From the NCBI RefSeq assembly GCF_021272345.1, contig NZ_JAJSDQ010000001.1:434001-498000 (forward strand): DNA of 64,000 bases, given 5' to 3'. This DNA is from Ornithinimicrobium sediminis. GTDB taxonomy: Bacteria; Actinomycetota; Actinomycetes; Actinomycetales; Dermatophilaceae. The notes under the pieces were generated by a model, which saw nothing but the letters and a program-made list of their open reading frames with translations, was not told the origin of the DNA and did no database searches. Numbering within the stretch: position 1 is the stretch's first letter; every line of letters starts with the position of its first letter. Positions 21,425 through 30,249 of this stretch are shown here, piece by piece. Position numbers and translations under genes: made by a program.

Positions 21425-22189
21425 TCAGCTGCCGAACCGGCGCTCGCGCTCGGCGTACGCGCGCAGCGCCCGCAGGAAGTCGACCTTGCGGAAGTCGGGC
21501 CAGTAGGCCTCGCAGAAGTAGAACTCGCTGTGGGCGCTCTGCCACAGCAGGAAGCCCCCCAGCCGCTGCTCGCCGCTGGTGCGGATGACCAGGTCGGGGT
21601 CGGGCTGGCCCTTGGTGTAGAGGTGCTCGGCGATGTGCTCGATCTCCAGGGTCCGGGCCAGCTCCTCCAGCGGTGTGCCGAGCGAGGCGTGCTCGGCCAG
21701 CAGCGAGCGCACGGCGTCGGCGATCTCCTGCCGCCCGCCGTAGCCGATCGCGACGTTGACGAGCATCGCGTCGACGTCGGCGGTGGCGGCGGCCGACGAC
21801 TCCAACGACGCGCGCGTGCGCTCGGGCAGCAGGTCGCGGGCCCCGACGACGTGCAGGCGCCAGCGACCCGTCTCCGCGAGGTCGGCCACGACGTCCTCGA
21901 TGATGCGCAGCAGCGGCTCGAGCTCGACCTCGGCCCGGTTGAGGTTCTCGGTCGACAGCAGCCACAGCGTGACCACCTCGACACCTGCCTCCTCGCACCA
22001 TCCGAGGAACGGCTTGATGTTGTCGGCACCCGCGCGGTGGCCCTCTGCGGTGGACTCCCCGCGCAGCCGGGCCCACCGGCGGTTGCCGTCCAGCATCACG
22101 CCGACGTGGCGGGGCAGGCGCTCGGCGGGCAGTTGCTTGGTCAGGGACCGGTTGTACACCCGGTAGACCAGATCGCGCGCAGTCCGCAT
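21425..22189 (-). CDS. cis-isoprenyl diphosphate synthase (short-chain Z type)
   Basis: A 254-residue UppS-family prenyltransferase. The catalytic Asp34 is in the motif VMLDGNRRWAR, followed by the family motifs HRAGADNIKPFLGWC, TLWLLSTENL, DLVIRTSGEQRLGGFLLWQSAHSEFYF and YWPDFRKVDF. Its neighbours (hemolysin III, mca, phoH2) match those of mycobacterial Rv1086, which makes Z,E-farnesyl diphosphate as a primer for decaprenyl phosphate; a second long-chain synthase is expected elsewhere. ATG start. It is divergent from the hemolysin III gene. Confidence 0.93.
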   Translation of the reverse strand: MRTARDLVYRVYNRSLTKQLPAERLPRHVGVMLDGNRRWARLRGESTAEGHRAGADNIKPFLGWCEEAGVEVVTLWLLSTENLNRAEVELEPLLRIIEDVVADLAETGRWRLHVVGARDLLPERTRASLESSAAATADVDAMLVNVAIGYGGRQEIADAVRSLLAEHASLGTPLEELARTLEIEHIAEHLYTKGQPDPDLVIRTSGEQRLGGFLLWQSAHSEFYFCEAYWPDFRKVDFLRALRAYAERERRFGS

Positions 22190-22268
22190 GGCGCCAACCT
22201 ACTCGCCCTGACCTGGGCCCCGGTCGTGTACGCCCTGTGAAGTCCCGGGGACCTCCACCTACGAACTA

Positions 22269-22292
22269 GTAACTTACGGTGCCGTAGGTTAC
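22269..22292. promoter_or_regulatory. 24-bp palindrome between isoprenyl synthase and hemolysin III genes
   Basis: GTAACTTACGGTGCCGTAGGTTAC is an imperfect palindrome with 10 of 12 pairs matched, centred in the divergent spacer 11 bases before the ATG at 22303. Its length and symmetry suit a dimeric TetR-type repressor. No regulator gene is adjacent. Confidence 0.6.
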
Positions 22293-22302
22293 CCTCGAAC
22301 AT

Positions 22303-23049
22303 ATGACTGGTACCCCTGAGACCGGCCGCACCTCCGGGGTGGCCGAGAAGGCCCACGAGCTGGGCGACGAGCTCTCGCAGACCGTCCACGACGTCGCTTC
22401 AGCCGTCAAGCCCCGGCTCCGCGGCTGGCTGCACCTGGGCATGGTCCCTCTCTCGCTCGCGGCAGCCGTCGTGCTGGTCGTCCTCGCCCCCACCACCCCC
22501 GGCCGGCTCTCCGCGGCGGTCTTCGGGACGACGGCCGTGATGCTCTTCGCGACATCGGCGACCTACCATCGCGGCCGCTGGAGCGACCGCACGAACGCGC
22601 TGCTCAAGCGCATGGACCACGCCAACATCTTCCTGATCATCGCGGGCAGCTACACGCCCTTCGCGGTGATGCTGCTGCCGGACGCCCAGCGCTCCACCCT
22701 GCTGTGGATCGTGTGGACAGGCGCCGTCGCCGGTGTGCTCTTCCGGGTCTTCTGGGTCGGCGCGCCCCGCTGGCTCTACACGCCCGTCTACGTGGCCCTC
22801 GGCTGGGTGGCGGTCTTCTACCTCGTCGACTTCTACCGCGCCGGCGGCCTGGCCGTCGTCGTCCTGCTGGCCGCGGGTGGGCTGCTCTACACCCTCGGCG
22901 CGGTCGTGTACGCGCTCAAGAGGCCCAACCCCTCAGCACTGTGGTTCGGCTTCCACGAGGTCTTCCACGCCTTCACCGTCGCCGCCTTCACCGTCCACTA
23001 CGTCGCGGTGTCCCTGGTGGTCTACGGCGCTACGCCTGCGGGGGTCTGA
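22303..23049 (+). CDS. hemolysin III / PAQR-family membrane protein
   Basis: A 248-residue protein with seven hydrophobic helices after a 45-residue polar N-terminus. It has the family's conserved motifs SATYHRGRWS, MDHANIFLIIAGSYTPF and FHEVFHAFTVAAFTVHY, whose Ser, Asp and His residues coordinate a metal in PAQR proteins. Bacterial members (TrhA) affect membrane energy and fluidity homeostasis. The start is the ATG just after the palindrome. Its 3' end overlaps the convergent small membrane-protein gene by 20 bases. Confidence 0.9.
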   Translation: MTGTPETGRTSGVAEKAHELGDELSQTVHDVASAVKPRLRGWLHLGMVPLSLAAAVVLVVLAPTTPGRLSAAVFGTTAVMLFATSATYHRGRWSDRTNALLKRMDHANIFLIIAGSYTPFAVMLLPDAQRSTLLWIVWTGAVAGVLFRVFWVGAPRWLYTPVYVALGWVAVFYLVDFYRAGGLAVVVLLAAGGLLYTLGAVVYALKRPNPSALWFGFHEVFHAFTVAAFTVHYVAVSLVVYGATPAGV

Positions 23050-23284
23050 CCGGGTCAGTCGGGGGCCCCGACGCCTCGTCCCCGGCCGGCGGCGAGGACG
23101 CCGCACCGTCCGCGCGCGGCGCGGCGGCCCGCTCGACCTGCTCGCGGCGCAGCGACTCCGCCTGACGCATCCGTCGCAACCGCCGGCTGAGGTCGCGTCC
23201 GAGGAACCAGACCATGAGCGCCAGACCGAACAGGACCAGGAAGCCCCCGAGCCCGGCGGTGACCTCCACACTGGTGGTGTTCAC
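23030..23284 (-). CDS. small single-span membrane protein
   Basis: 84 residues: a short exterior N-terminus, one hydrophobic helix at about residues 10-29 (GLGGFLVLFGLALMVWFLG), then a very basic segment RDLSRRLRRMRQ and a Pro/Ala-rich tail. The GTG start overlaps the mca stop by 4 bases (GTGA), so it is co-translated with Mca. A small membrane protein follows mca in mycobacteria too (Rv1083). Function unknown. Confidence 0.8.
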   Translation of the reverse strand: MNTTSVEVTAGLGGFLVLFGLALMVWFLGRDLSRRLRRMRQAESLRREQVERAAAPRADGAASSPPAGDEASGPPTDPVRPPQA

Positions 23285-24333
23285 GAGGCCTGCTCCTCGC
23301 GGTGGTCGTCGCGGTGGCCCTCACTGCCCCGGAGCTCGTCGTCACCCTCGTCGTCACGCGCCGACGCCGCGACCGCCTGGGCCGGCTCCGGCACGGGCGC
23401 CCGGTAGGCGACCACCGGCTCACCGGCGGCGTCCCGTGGGCAGTCCTGCCGGCACACCTCCTCCAGCTCGGCGAGCGGCGGCAGGCCTGCGAAGAGGTCG
23501 TCCTCGGGCATATCCACCGGCACGAGCGAGACGGCGAGCTCGAAGTCCTCCGTGGGATGGACCCGGCGCTGCAGCTCCATGGGCACGGCGAACCAGTGTC
23601 CCTCGGGGTCGACCTGGGTGGCGTGGGCGCGCAGGGCGTCGTCGCGGACCTCGAAGAAGTCGGCACAGGGCACATGGGTCGAGATGGCCCGCTCCGGGCG
23701 GTCGCCCATGCGCTCGATCCACTCGGCGAAGGGCGACTCGACCCCCTCGTCGAGCATCGCCTGGTGCAGGTTGCGCAGCCGGTCCGGAGACCAGGCGGAG
23801 TAGTAGACCTTCTGCGGCTGCCAGGGCTCACCCGCATGCGGGTATGCCGTGGGGTCGCCCGCGGCACGGAACGCGGACATCGTCACCACGTGGGTCATGA
23901 CGTGGTCGGGGTGGGGGTAGCCGCCGTTCTCGTCGTAGGTGGTCAGCACATGCGGGCGGAACTCGCGGATCACCCGCACCAGCGCCTCGGTCGTCACCTC
24001 GACCGGCTCGAGCGCGAAGCACCCTTGCGGCAGTGGCGGCAGCGGGTCGCCCTCGGGCAGGCCGGAGTCGACGAACCCGAGCCACGTGTGGCTGACCCCG
24101 AGGATCGCGGCCGCCTCCGCCATCTCGTCGCGCCGCACCTGCGTCAGGTCGCGCTCGATCACCGGGTCGTGCACCAGCCGGGGGTTGAGCACGTCGCCGC
24201 GCTCGCCGCCGGTGCAGGAGACCACCATGACCTCTACGCCACGGTCGACGTACATCGCCGTGGTCGCCGCACCCTTGGACGACTCGTCGTCGGGGTGAGC
24301 GTGCACCGCCATCAGTCGCAGGCCCTGGGACAC
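23281..24333 (-). CDS. mca: mycothiol S-conjugate amidase
   Basis: Cleaves mycothiol S-conjugates to release mercapturic acids for export. It is a zinc amidase of the MshB/Mca family. The metal motif AVHAHPDDESSKG is at residues 9-21, and HPDHVMTHVVT supplies the third ligand. SCTGGERGDVLNP and YYSAWSPDRL favour Mca over MshB. Length 350 with an acidic, low-complexity C-terminus after residue 300. GTG start behind GAGGAGC. Its presence indicates a mycothiol-producing actinomycete. Confidence 0.93.
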   Translation of the reverse strand: MSQGLRLMAVHAHPDDESSKGAATTAMYVDRGVEVMVVSCTGGERGDVLNPRLVHDPVIERDLTQVRRDEMAEAAAILGVSHTWLGFVDSGLPEGDPLPPLPQGCFALEPVEVTTEALVRVIREFRPHVLTTYDENGGYPHPDHVMTHVVTMSAFRAAGDPTAYPHAGEPWQPQKVYYSAWSPDRLRNLHQAMLDEGVESPFAEWIERMGDRPERAISTHVPCADFFEVRDDALRAHATQVDPEGHWFAVPMELQRRVHPTEDFELAVSLVPVDMPEDDLFAGLPPLAELEEVCRQDCPRDAAGEPVVAYRAPVPEPAQAVAASARDDEGDDELRGSEGHRDDHREEQAS

Positions 24334-24406
24334 CCTTGCTCCTCGCAGGTCGTTCGGTGAAGGACAATAGGACCTATCCTCTCACCCCCTGGACGGAGAC
24401 CACGCG

Positions 24407-24790
24407 ATGAGCAGCCCCACGGCCACCCCGGAGACGAGCCGGCGCACCTGGTGGGTCGTCGGCGTCGTCGGCGTGCTGGTCATGAGCGCCGTCGCCGTGT
24501 GGTTCGCGCTCTCGGCCACCTCGGGACGGGTGCACTGGGTCAACACCGGGTTCGTCGTGGCCGGCCCCGACCAGGTGGACGTGCGGTTCGACCTGCGGCG
24601 CGACCCCTCGCGCAGCGTCGTCTGCACCATCGAGGCGCAGGACGAGCGGCACGGTGTCGTGGGCCGCACCGAGACCACGGTCGAGCCCGCGCAGGTCTCC
24701 CCCAGCCGGCACGTCGCGACGGTCCGGACGGCGGGTCCCGCGGTCACCGGCTACGTCGACTCGTGCCGCTACCTCGACGCCTCGCCGTGA
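24407..24790 (+). CDS. DUF4307 membrane-anchored protein
   Basis: 127 residues: a cytoplasmic N-terminus, one membrane helix at about residues 16-38, and an external beta-rich domain (DQVDVRFDLRRDPSRSVVCTI) with two Cys (residues 73 and 121) that could form a disulfide. This matches DUF4307, which lies between mca and greA in many actinobacteria. Function unknown. It is divergent from mca; the spacer holds overlapping -10-like sequences (ATAGGAC/TATCCT) for both directions. Confidence 0.8.
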   Translation: MSSPTATPETSRRTWWVVGVVGVLVMSAVAVWFALSATSGRVHWVNTGFVVAGPDQVDVRFDLRRDPSRSVVCTIEAQDERHGVVGRTETTVEPAQVSPSRHVATVRTAGPAVTGYVDSCRYLDASP

Positions 24791-24821
24791 CCACATCGTG
24801 ACCTGGGGCGGCCCTCTTCGC

Positions 24822-24849
24822 TGGACATGGGGGTAGCGGCAGGTAGAAT
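24822..24849 (+). promoter_or_regulatory. greA promoter
   Basis: TGGACA (24822-24827) and TAGAAT (24844-24849) are separated by 16 bases, a good housekeeping-type promoter. The resulting leader of about 145 bases contains a 7-bp stem (GTCCGGG 24867-24873 / CCCGGAC 24905-24911) followed by TTTGTGTGT, which might act as an attenuator. Confidence 0.6.
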
Positions 24850-24999
24850 TATGCTTTCCAGCAACGGTCCGGGGCCGTCGACCACCGCACGCGGAGGTCA
24901 ACGTCCCGGACTTTGTGTGTGGTCCCGCACGTACCAGGCGACCAGACCCCGTGCCGCCAGGCCGGACCACCTTCTGCACAGACCAAGGAGTGACCACCA

Positions 25000-25497
25000 G
25001 TGACCGAGACTGCCAAGGCATCATCGAGTTACCTCACCCAGGAGGCCTACGACCGCCTCCACGCCGAGCTGAAGCAGCTCTCCGGGCCGGGGCGCCATGA
25101 GATCGCCAAGCGCATCGAGGCTGCCCGAGAGGAGGGCGACCTCAAGGAGAACGGTGGCTACCACGCCGCCAAGGAGGAGCAGGGCAAGATGGAGGCCCGC
25201 ATCCGCCAGCTCGAGCACCTGCTCGACAACGCGACCGTCGGCGAGGCACCCCCGGACGACGGGGTCGTGGAGCCGGGCATGGTCGTCACCGTCGAGATGT
25301 TCGGTGACCGCGAGACCTTCCTGCTCGGCAGCCGGGAGATCCTCGGCGACGGCGAGGACCTGGACGTCTACAGCGAGCGCTCACCGCTGGGCGCCGCCAT
25401 CGTCGGCAAGAAGGCGGGCGACACCCTCACCTACGAGGCGCCCAACGGCAAGCAGATCGACGTGACGGTCGTGGAGGCCACGCCCTACCGCGGCTGA
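25000..25497 (+). CDS. greA: transcription elongation factor GreA
   Basis: Restarts backtracked RNA polymerase by stimulating transcript cleavage. The 165-residue protein has the N-terminal coiled coil with the acidic tip motif EAREEGDLKENGGYHAAKE and a C-terminal FKBP-like domain (SPLGAAIVGKKAGDTLTYEAPNG). The GTG start follows AAGGAG at 24985-24990 with a 9-base gap. A strong hairpin terminator follows. Confidence 0.96.
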   Translation: MTETAKASSSYLTQEAYDRLHAELKQLSGPGRHEIAKRIEAAREEGDLKENGGYHAAKEEQGKMEARIRQLEHLLDNATVGEAPPDDGVVEPGMVVTVEMFGDRETFLLGSREILGDGEDLDVYSERSPLGAAIVGKKAGDTLTYEAPNGKQIDVTVVEATPYRG

Positions 25498-25513
25498 GCC
25501 ACCACCCCTGACC

Positions 25514-25554
25514 GGTCGACGGGCCGGCCCCCCCCGGGGGCCGGCCCGTCGACC
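25514..25554. terminator. bidirectional hairpin terminator between greA and ilvA
   Basis: A nearly perfect inverted repeat, with arms beginning GGTCGACGGGCCGGCC and mirrored at 25539-25554, and a loop of only C/G residues. It lies between two convergent genes, so it can serve both. Confidence 0.85.
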
Positions 25555-25614
25555 TGTGTCCGGGCAGCGCGACCCGGCTCAGGCGTCGGCATCGCCGGGG
25601 TGGGGGCACCACGG

Positions 25615-26835
25615 TCACACCGGCCGCAGCACGTACCCCCGCTCCTGCAGCGTGTGCTGCACCCGCGCAGAGTGCTCGGGGCCCTCGGTCTCGAGGGTCA
25701 GCGCGATCTGCACCTCGTGGACCCCGAGCGAGGCGATCGTGCGCCCGTGCTGCACCTCCAGCACGTTGGTGCGCAGGTCGGCGAGCAGCCCGAGCAGCCG
25801 CGCCAGCGACCCGGGGGCGTCGGGCACCCGCACCGCGAACTGCAGGTAGCGCCCCGCCACCGTCAGGCCGGTGCGGATGATGCGCAGCAGCAGGAGCGGG
25901 TCGATGTTGCCGCCGGAGAGCACCGCCACGACCGGCCCCTCGAGGGCTCCCTCCTGCCGGGAGAGCAGGTGGGCCACGGCAGCGGCACCGGCGGGCTCCA
26001 CCACGAGCCGGGCCCGTTCGAGCAGGAAGAGCATGGCGCGCGCCAGGTCGTCCTCACCCACCACCTCGATGCCGTCGACCAGCTCCTCCACCAGGGGGAA
26101 CGGCACCTCCCCGGGGCATCCGACAGCGATGCCGTCGGCCATGGTCGACATCGTGGTCAGCGGCACCGGGTGGCCGGCCTGCAGCGACGCGGGCCACGCC
26201 GCGGCCTGAGCCGCCTGCACACCCACCACCCGCACGTCCGGACGCCGCGCCTTGACCGCGGTGGCGATGCCGGCGAGCAGCCCGCCACCACCGGTGCACA
26301 CGACGATGGTGCGCACGTCGGGCACCTGTTCCAGGATCTCCAGGCCGCAGGTGCCCTGCCCAGCGACGATGTCGGGGTGGTCGAAGGGCGGGATGAACAC
26401 GGCACCGGTGCGGGCGCTGTCCTCCTTCGCGGCCACGATGCACTCGTCGATCGTGGTGCCCACCTGGTGCACCGTCGCTCCGTAGCCGCGCGTGGCCTGC
26501 AGCTTGGGCATGGAGGCGCCGGTGGGCATGTAGACCGTGGCCTCCAGCCCGAGCAGCCGGGCCGCCAGCGCAACACCCTGCGCGTGGTTGCCGGCACTGG
26601 CGGCGACGACGCCGTTGGCCTGCTCCTGCGGGGACAGGCCCGCGATGCGGGTGTAGGCCCCGCGGATCTTGAACGAGCCGGCGCGCTGGAGGTTCTCGCA
26701 CTTCAGGTGGACCGGCGCGCCCACCCGGTCGGTGAGCGCCTGGCTGTACTCCATCGCCGTCGGCTGGATCACCCCGGTGAGCAGCTCGCGGGCCGCCTCG
26801 ATGTCGGACAGGGTCACGCTCTGTGCAGTCGCCAC
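25615..26835 (-). CDS. ilvA: threonine ammonia-lyase
   Basis: PLP enzyme that deaminates threonine to 2-oxobutyrate, the entry to isoleucine synthesis. Lys56 in GSFKIRGA holds PLP, and CTGGGGLLAG is the phosphate loop. Residues 325-406 form an ACT-like domain (YLQFAVRVPDAPGSLARLLGLL). At 406 residues with one ACT domain it resembles the type often labelled TdcB/IlvA short form, so a catabolic role is possible. GTG start (MATAQSVTLSD). Followed by the greA/ilvA terminator. Confidence 0.9.
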   Translation of the reverse strand: MATAQSVTLSDIEAARELLTGVIQPTAMEYSQALTDRVGAPVHLKCENLQRAGSFKIRGAYTRIAGLSPQEQANGVVAASAGNHAQGVALAARLLGLEATVYMPTGASMPKLQATRGYGATVHQVGTTIDECIVAAKEDSARTGAVFIPPFDHPDIVAGQGTCGLEILEQVPDVRTIVVCTGGGGLLAGIATAVKARRPDVRVVGVQAAQAAAWPASLQAGHPVPLTTMSTMADGIAVGCPGEVPFPLVEELVDGIEVVGEDDLARAMLFLLERARLVVEPAGAAAVAHLLSRQEGALEGPVVAVLSGGNIDPLLLLRIIRTGLTVAGRYLQFAVRVPDAPGSLARLLGLLADLRTNVLEVQHGRTIASLGVHEVQIALTLETEGPEHSARVQHTLQERGYVLRPV

Positions 26836-26884
26836 CCTCGCACCCTATGCCGAGGCGGGGGGCCGTGGTCGAGCGTCCCGGCCC

Positions 26885-28237
26885 TCAGCCGACGACCTGG
26901 TGGGCCAGCGCCGCCGCGGCCCGCGGGTGCTCCGGCGCCAGCAGCCCGACCGCACACAGCAGGTATGCCGTGTCGACGGCAGGCCGGGCCCCGTCCGGCG
27001 GACGCCAGCCGCCCCCGTGGTCGGCGAGCACGCCGGCGAGCACCCGGCGGGCCGCCGCGGGCTCGGCGTGCCGCAGGACCCCGCCCGAGCCGACGAGGTG
27101 AGCGACGTTGGTCAGCGGCCGCGGGGCCTCGCCGGGTGAGGCAGGCCGGCCATGCCGCCGGACCGCGAGCAGACCGGCGAGCCGGGCCAGCTCGAGGTCG
27201 AGCCGCTGCTCCTCGGGGCTCTGCGGCACCCGGGCCGGCTCGGCGACGACCAGGGTCACCCAGGCGTGCAGGTCGGGCTCGTCGGCGCCCGGCAGGTGCT
27301 CTGCGCGCGCCGCCTGCAGCACGGTGGCCGCACTCCACCGCATACCGAGGTCGCCCTCGACGGTGCGGGCGTGCCACAGCGTGGCCACCACGTGCTTGCG
27401 CAGGGTCGCGTCCTCACCCTCGGGGGTGAGCACGGAGTAGACGTCGGTGGTCGCCCCTCCGATGTCGACGACCATGACGTCCTCGCCGAGCGCACGCCCC
27501 AGCTCCTCCACCCCGGCCAGCACGGCATCGGGGGTGGCGGCCCTGACCAGCGACTCGAAGAGCGGTCCCCGGGACAGTCCCTTGCCACCGATGACGTGGT
27601 GCAGGAAGACCTCACGGATGGCGGCGCGGGCCGAGCCCGGCTCGACCACCCCGATCCGGGGCAGCACGTTGTCGGCCGCGACCACCGTGCGACCGGCGTC
27701 GTGCAGGGTCTGCATCACCTCGTCGCGCGCCTGCACGTTGCCGGCGACCACGACCGGCGCGGGGAGCCGCGCGGCAGCCAGGCGCCGGGCGTTGTGCAGC
27801 AGCACGTCCGCGTTGCCACCGTCGGTGCCGCCCACGAGCAGGACGACGTCGGGCCGCGAGGCACGCAGCGCCGTCACGCCGACCCGCCGCAGCTCGCCCC
27901 CGGCGACGTGGACCACCTTGGCGCCGGCGCTGAGCCCCACCCGGTGGCCCGCCTCGGCGGTGACCGTGGGCTGGTAGCCCACGACCGACAGCCGCAGGCC
28001 GCCTCCCGCGCTCGAGCACAGCAGGGTGTGCTCGCGGTCCTCGACCTCCGGCAGGGCGTGTCCCCCGTCCGCCATCAGCGCCCGCGCGGCCCGGACGCCG
28101 TCCAGGACGTCCGTGCGCACCGTGGTCGGCACCGCCGCGCGGGCGAGCAGCACCCCCGCGTCCGGATCGACCAGCGCGGCCTTGGTGAAGGTCGACCCGA
28201 CGTCGACGCACAGGACGTTCAGGAGAGCAGCCTCCAC
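26885..28237 (-). CDS. GlmL/MutL-family actin-fold protein
   Basis: A 450-residue protein with an actin/Hsp70-type ATPase fold: phosphate-1 motif CVDVGSTFTKAALVD near the N-terminus, LLVGGTDGGN, and VMVVDIGGATTDVYSV. This matches the GlmL/MutL family found beside B12-dependent glutamate mutase, thought to be an accessory or reactivating factor. Neither mutase subunit is present here, so the partner is unknown. The GTG at 28237 ([10 protein letters not shown]) is the only usual start before the phosphate-1 motif; it overlaps the upstream gene by 19 bases. Confidence 0.75.
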   Translation of the reverse strand: MEAALLNVLCVDVGSTFTKAALVDPDAGVLLARAAVPTTVRTDVLDGVRAARALMADGGHALPEVEDREHTLLCSSAGGGLRLSVVGYQPTVTAEAGHRVGLSAGAKVVHVAGGELRRVGVTALRASRPDVVLLVGGTDGGNADVLLHNARRLAAARLPAPVVVAGNVQARDEVMQTLHDAGRTVVAADNVLPRIGVVEPGSARAAIREVFLHHVIGGKGLSRGPLFESLVRAATPDAVLAGVEELGRALGEDVMVVDIGGATTDVYSVLTPEGEDATLRKHVVATLWHARTVEGDLGMRWSAATVLQAARAEHLPGADEPDLHAWVTLVVAEPARVPQSPEEQRLDLELARLAGLLAVRRHGRPASPGEAPRPLTNVAHLVGSGGVLRHAEPAAARRVLAGVLADHGGGWRPPDGARPAVDTAYLLCAVGLLAPEHPRAAAALAHQVVG

Positions 28238-28560
28238 GCGATGACCCCCAGGACGGACAGCGACCCCAGCAGCATCAGGCCCAGGCCGGCCAGCACCCGG
28301 CGGCTGGCCGACTCCAGGGTGGCCCGGGCCTCCTCGACCCCGAAGCCCTCGGCACTGCCCACGTCGGTCGTGCCCGGCGGCCCGCCGAAGCCACCGCGCT
28401 GCACGCCCTGCTCGAGGACCTGCGCGCGCAGGGTCCGGCCCCACACGAAGACGAGCAGCCCGACCACGACCAGGACGACGGGCACCCCCAGCCGCAGGGC
28501 CAGGTCGCTGCCGGTCCATCCGGACGTGGCAGCGGCGATGATCAGGGGCTCGGCCGTCAT
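28219..28560 (-). CDS. small membrane protein preceding the GlmL-like gene
   Basis: 113 residues with two hydrophobic helices: about residues 22-45 ([20 protein letters not shown]) and 92-112 ([21 protein letters not shown]). Between them is a polar stretch with [18 protein letters not shown] do not recognise a family. The ATG at 28560 (MTAEPLII) is preferred to an in-frame start six codons upstream. The gene overlaps the GlmL-like gene by 19 bases and is probably cotranscribed with it. Confidence 0.65.
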   Translation of the reverse strand: MTAEPLIIAAATSGWTGSDLALRLGVPVVLVVVGLLVFVWGRTLRAQVLEQGVQRGGFGGPPGTTDVGSAEGFGVEEARATLESASRRVLAGLGLMLLGSLSVLGVIAWRLLS

Positions 28561-28649
28561 GCGAGCACCGTGCCACACCCACCCGTCACCCCGCCAGCGC
28601 CCCGCCGCGGTGGAACATCACACGTCGCGGCACCGTTGGACCCTGCGTG

Positions 28650-29324
28650 ATGCTCTTCTCCTCGACCCCGCCCTCCGGCCGCTCCCAGCCGCTGCCCGAC
28701 ATCCCCGCCACCCACGAGGTGCTCGGCACCCCGCTGCAGGGCCCGTGGGACGAGGGCACCGAGACCCTCTACGTCGCGATGGGCTGCTTCTGGGGTGCCG
28801 AACGGCTCTACTGGACGGTGCCGGGTGTCGTCAGCACGGCGGTCGGCTACATGGGGGGACAGACACCCCACCCCACCTACCACGAGACCTGCACCGGGCG
28901 CACCGGGCACACGGAGGCCGTGCAGGTCGTGTACGACCCGTCCCGGGTCGGGCCGGAGCAGCTGCTCAAGGTCTTCTGGGAGAACCACGACCCGACCACG
29001 GCCAACCGTCAGGGCAACGACGTCGGCACGCAGTACCGATCCGCGGTCTACTGGACCACGCCGGGCCAGGAGGAGGCGGCCCGCGCCACGGCGCAGGCCT
29101 TCCAGCAGGTGCTCCGCGACCACGGCCTGGGCACGGTGAGCACCGAGCTGCGCCCCGCACAGGAGGCCGGACCGTTCTACTACGCGGAGGGCTACCACCA
29201 GCAGTACCTCCACAAGAACCCCGGGGGCTACTGCAACCACGGCCCCAACGGGCTCACCTGCCCGGTGGGTGTCCTGCGCCAGGACCAGCTGCCCGCGCAG
29301 CAGGACGTCGCGCCCCCGCACTGA
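28650..29324 (+). CDS. msrA: peptide-methionine (S)-S-oxide reductase
   Basis: Reduces methionine-S-sulfoxide in proteins. Catalytic Cys46 is in the family motif [33 protein letters not shown] and [10 protein letters not shown] follow. A Cys in the C-terminal [10 protein letters not shown] segment can act as resolving residue. 224 residues, standard for the longer type. GTG (28647) and ATG (28650) are adjacent in frame; I use the ATG. No ribosome site is evident, so the mRNA may be leaderless. Confidence 0.94.
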   Translation: MLFSSTPPSGRSQPLPDIPATHEVLGTPLQGPWDEGTETLYVAMGCFWGAERLYWTVPGVVSTAVGYMGGQTPHPTYHETCTGRTGHTEAVQVVYDPSRVGPEQLLKVFWENHDPTTANRQGNDVGTQYRSAVYWTTPGQEEAARATAQAFQQVLRDHGLGTVSTELRPAQEAGPFYYAEGYHQQYLHKNPGGYCNHGPNGLTCPVGVLRQDQLPAQQDVAPPH

Positions 29325-29351
29325 CCCGAGCTGCTGACCTGCCCGAGGCAG

Positions 29352-29390
29352 CACAGGAGGCCCCGCCGTCCGCCGGCGGGGCCTCCTGTG
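29352..29390. terminator. bidirectional hairpin terminator between msrA and lipoprotein gene
   Basis: A perfect inverted repeat with 17-base arms: CACAGGAGGCCCCGCCG (29352-29368) and its complement at 29374-29390, with a 5-base loop. The two flanking genes converge on it. Confidence 0.9.
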
Positions 29391-29406
29391 GTCTGCGAGG
29401 TGCGGG

Positions 29407-30249
29407 TCAGCCCTCCGACCCGGTGTCGAACGACGGCATCTGCACGACGTCGGCCGGGTCCGGGGCCTCGATCTGCGGCGTGGAGCCCCAGCTGTCCAGG
29501 TCGAGGCGCACCGTCTCGCCGTCCACCGTGAAGGTCATCCGGCGCATGAGGTCGTCCTCGTCCACCCACAGGTCGTAGGTCATGTCGCCGACCTCGTGGT
29601 CGGCGGATGCGGTCTGGCCGAGGGTGTCCTCCACTGCGGCCGCCACCGCGTCGAGGTCGACGACCACCTGGTAGCGGTCCGTCTCGGTGCCGTCGAGGTC
29701 GTCGGTGCCCAGGTAGGTCACGGACTGGGCCCCCACGTCCCACCCGTCCCAGGTCGACTTCATGTCCAGGCTCTCGGTCAGGTCGGCGCCGCCGAGCTCG
29801 TCGAGCTCGCTCTCGGGCACCTGGAAGTACATGCCGTCCCCGCTGAGCCCGGGCACGGAGATGAAGATCCCCTCCTCGACCACGACGAGCTCGATCTCAC
29901 CCATCTCGCCCGCGTCCACCGACAGGTCCATCCGCGGGGTGTCACCGCTCGCGTCGACCGCACCCTGGAGGCTGACCTCGTCCCCCGCGTCGACGAGGTC
30001 CATGGAGATCTCGAAGGAGCTCAGCGTCTCCTCCCCGGGTGACATGAGGCGCTCGAGCAGCTCCTCGACGCTCACCTGGTCGCCGGACTGCACGGCGGGG
30101 GCGACGTCCTCGGCGGCCTCCTCGGTGACCCCGGCGGTCGCATCGGCCGCCTCGGTCTCAGGGGCCGCGGTGCCACAGCTGGCCAGCCCCACGGCGAGCG
30201 CACCGGTCGCCAGCGCTGCCCCCCAACGTGTCGTCTTCCTCGTGCGCAT
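29407..30249 (-). CDS. lipoprotein, LppX/LprG-like
   Basis: 280 residues. Lipobox LASC with Cys25 after a signal peptide (MRTRKTTRW, then a hydrophobic run). The mature protein is very acidic and beta-rich, with SFEISMDLVDAGDEVSLQGAVDASGDTPRMDLSVD, a YDLWVDEDDLMRRMTFTVDG segment, and a C-terminus in Asp/Pro. The pattern resembles the LppX/LprAFG fold that carries lipids across the periplasm in mycobacteria; assignment by pattern only. The ATG at 30249 follows AGGAG. It is divergent from the olefin cluster, 128 bases away. Confidence 0.75.
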   Translation of the reverse strand: MRTRKTTRWGAALATGALAVGLASCGTAAPETEAADATAGVTEEAAEDVAPAVQSGDQVSVEELLERLMSPGEETLSSFEISMDLVDAGDEVSLQGAVDASGDTPRMDLSVDAGEMGEIELVVVEEGIFISVPGLSGDGMYFQVPESELDELGGADLTESLDMKSTWDGWDVGAQSVTYLGTDDLDGTETDRYQVVVDLDAVAAAVEDTLGQTASADHEVGDMTYDLWVDEDDLMRRMTFTVDGETVRLDLDSWGSTPQIEAPDPADVVQMPSFDTGSEG

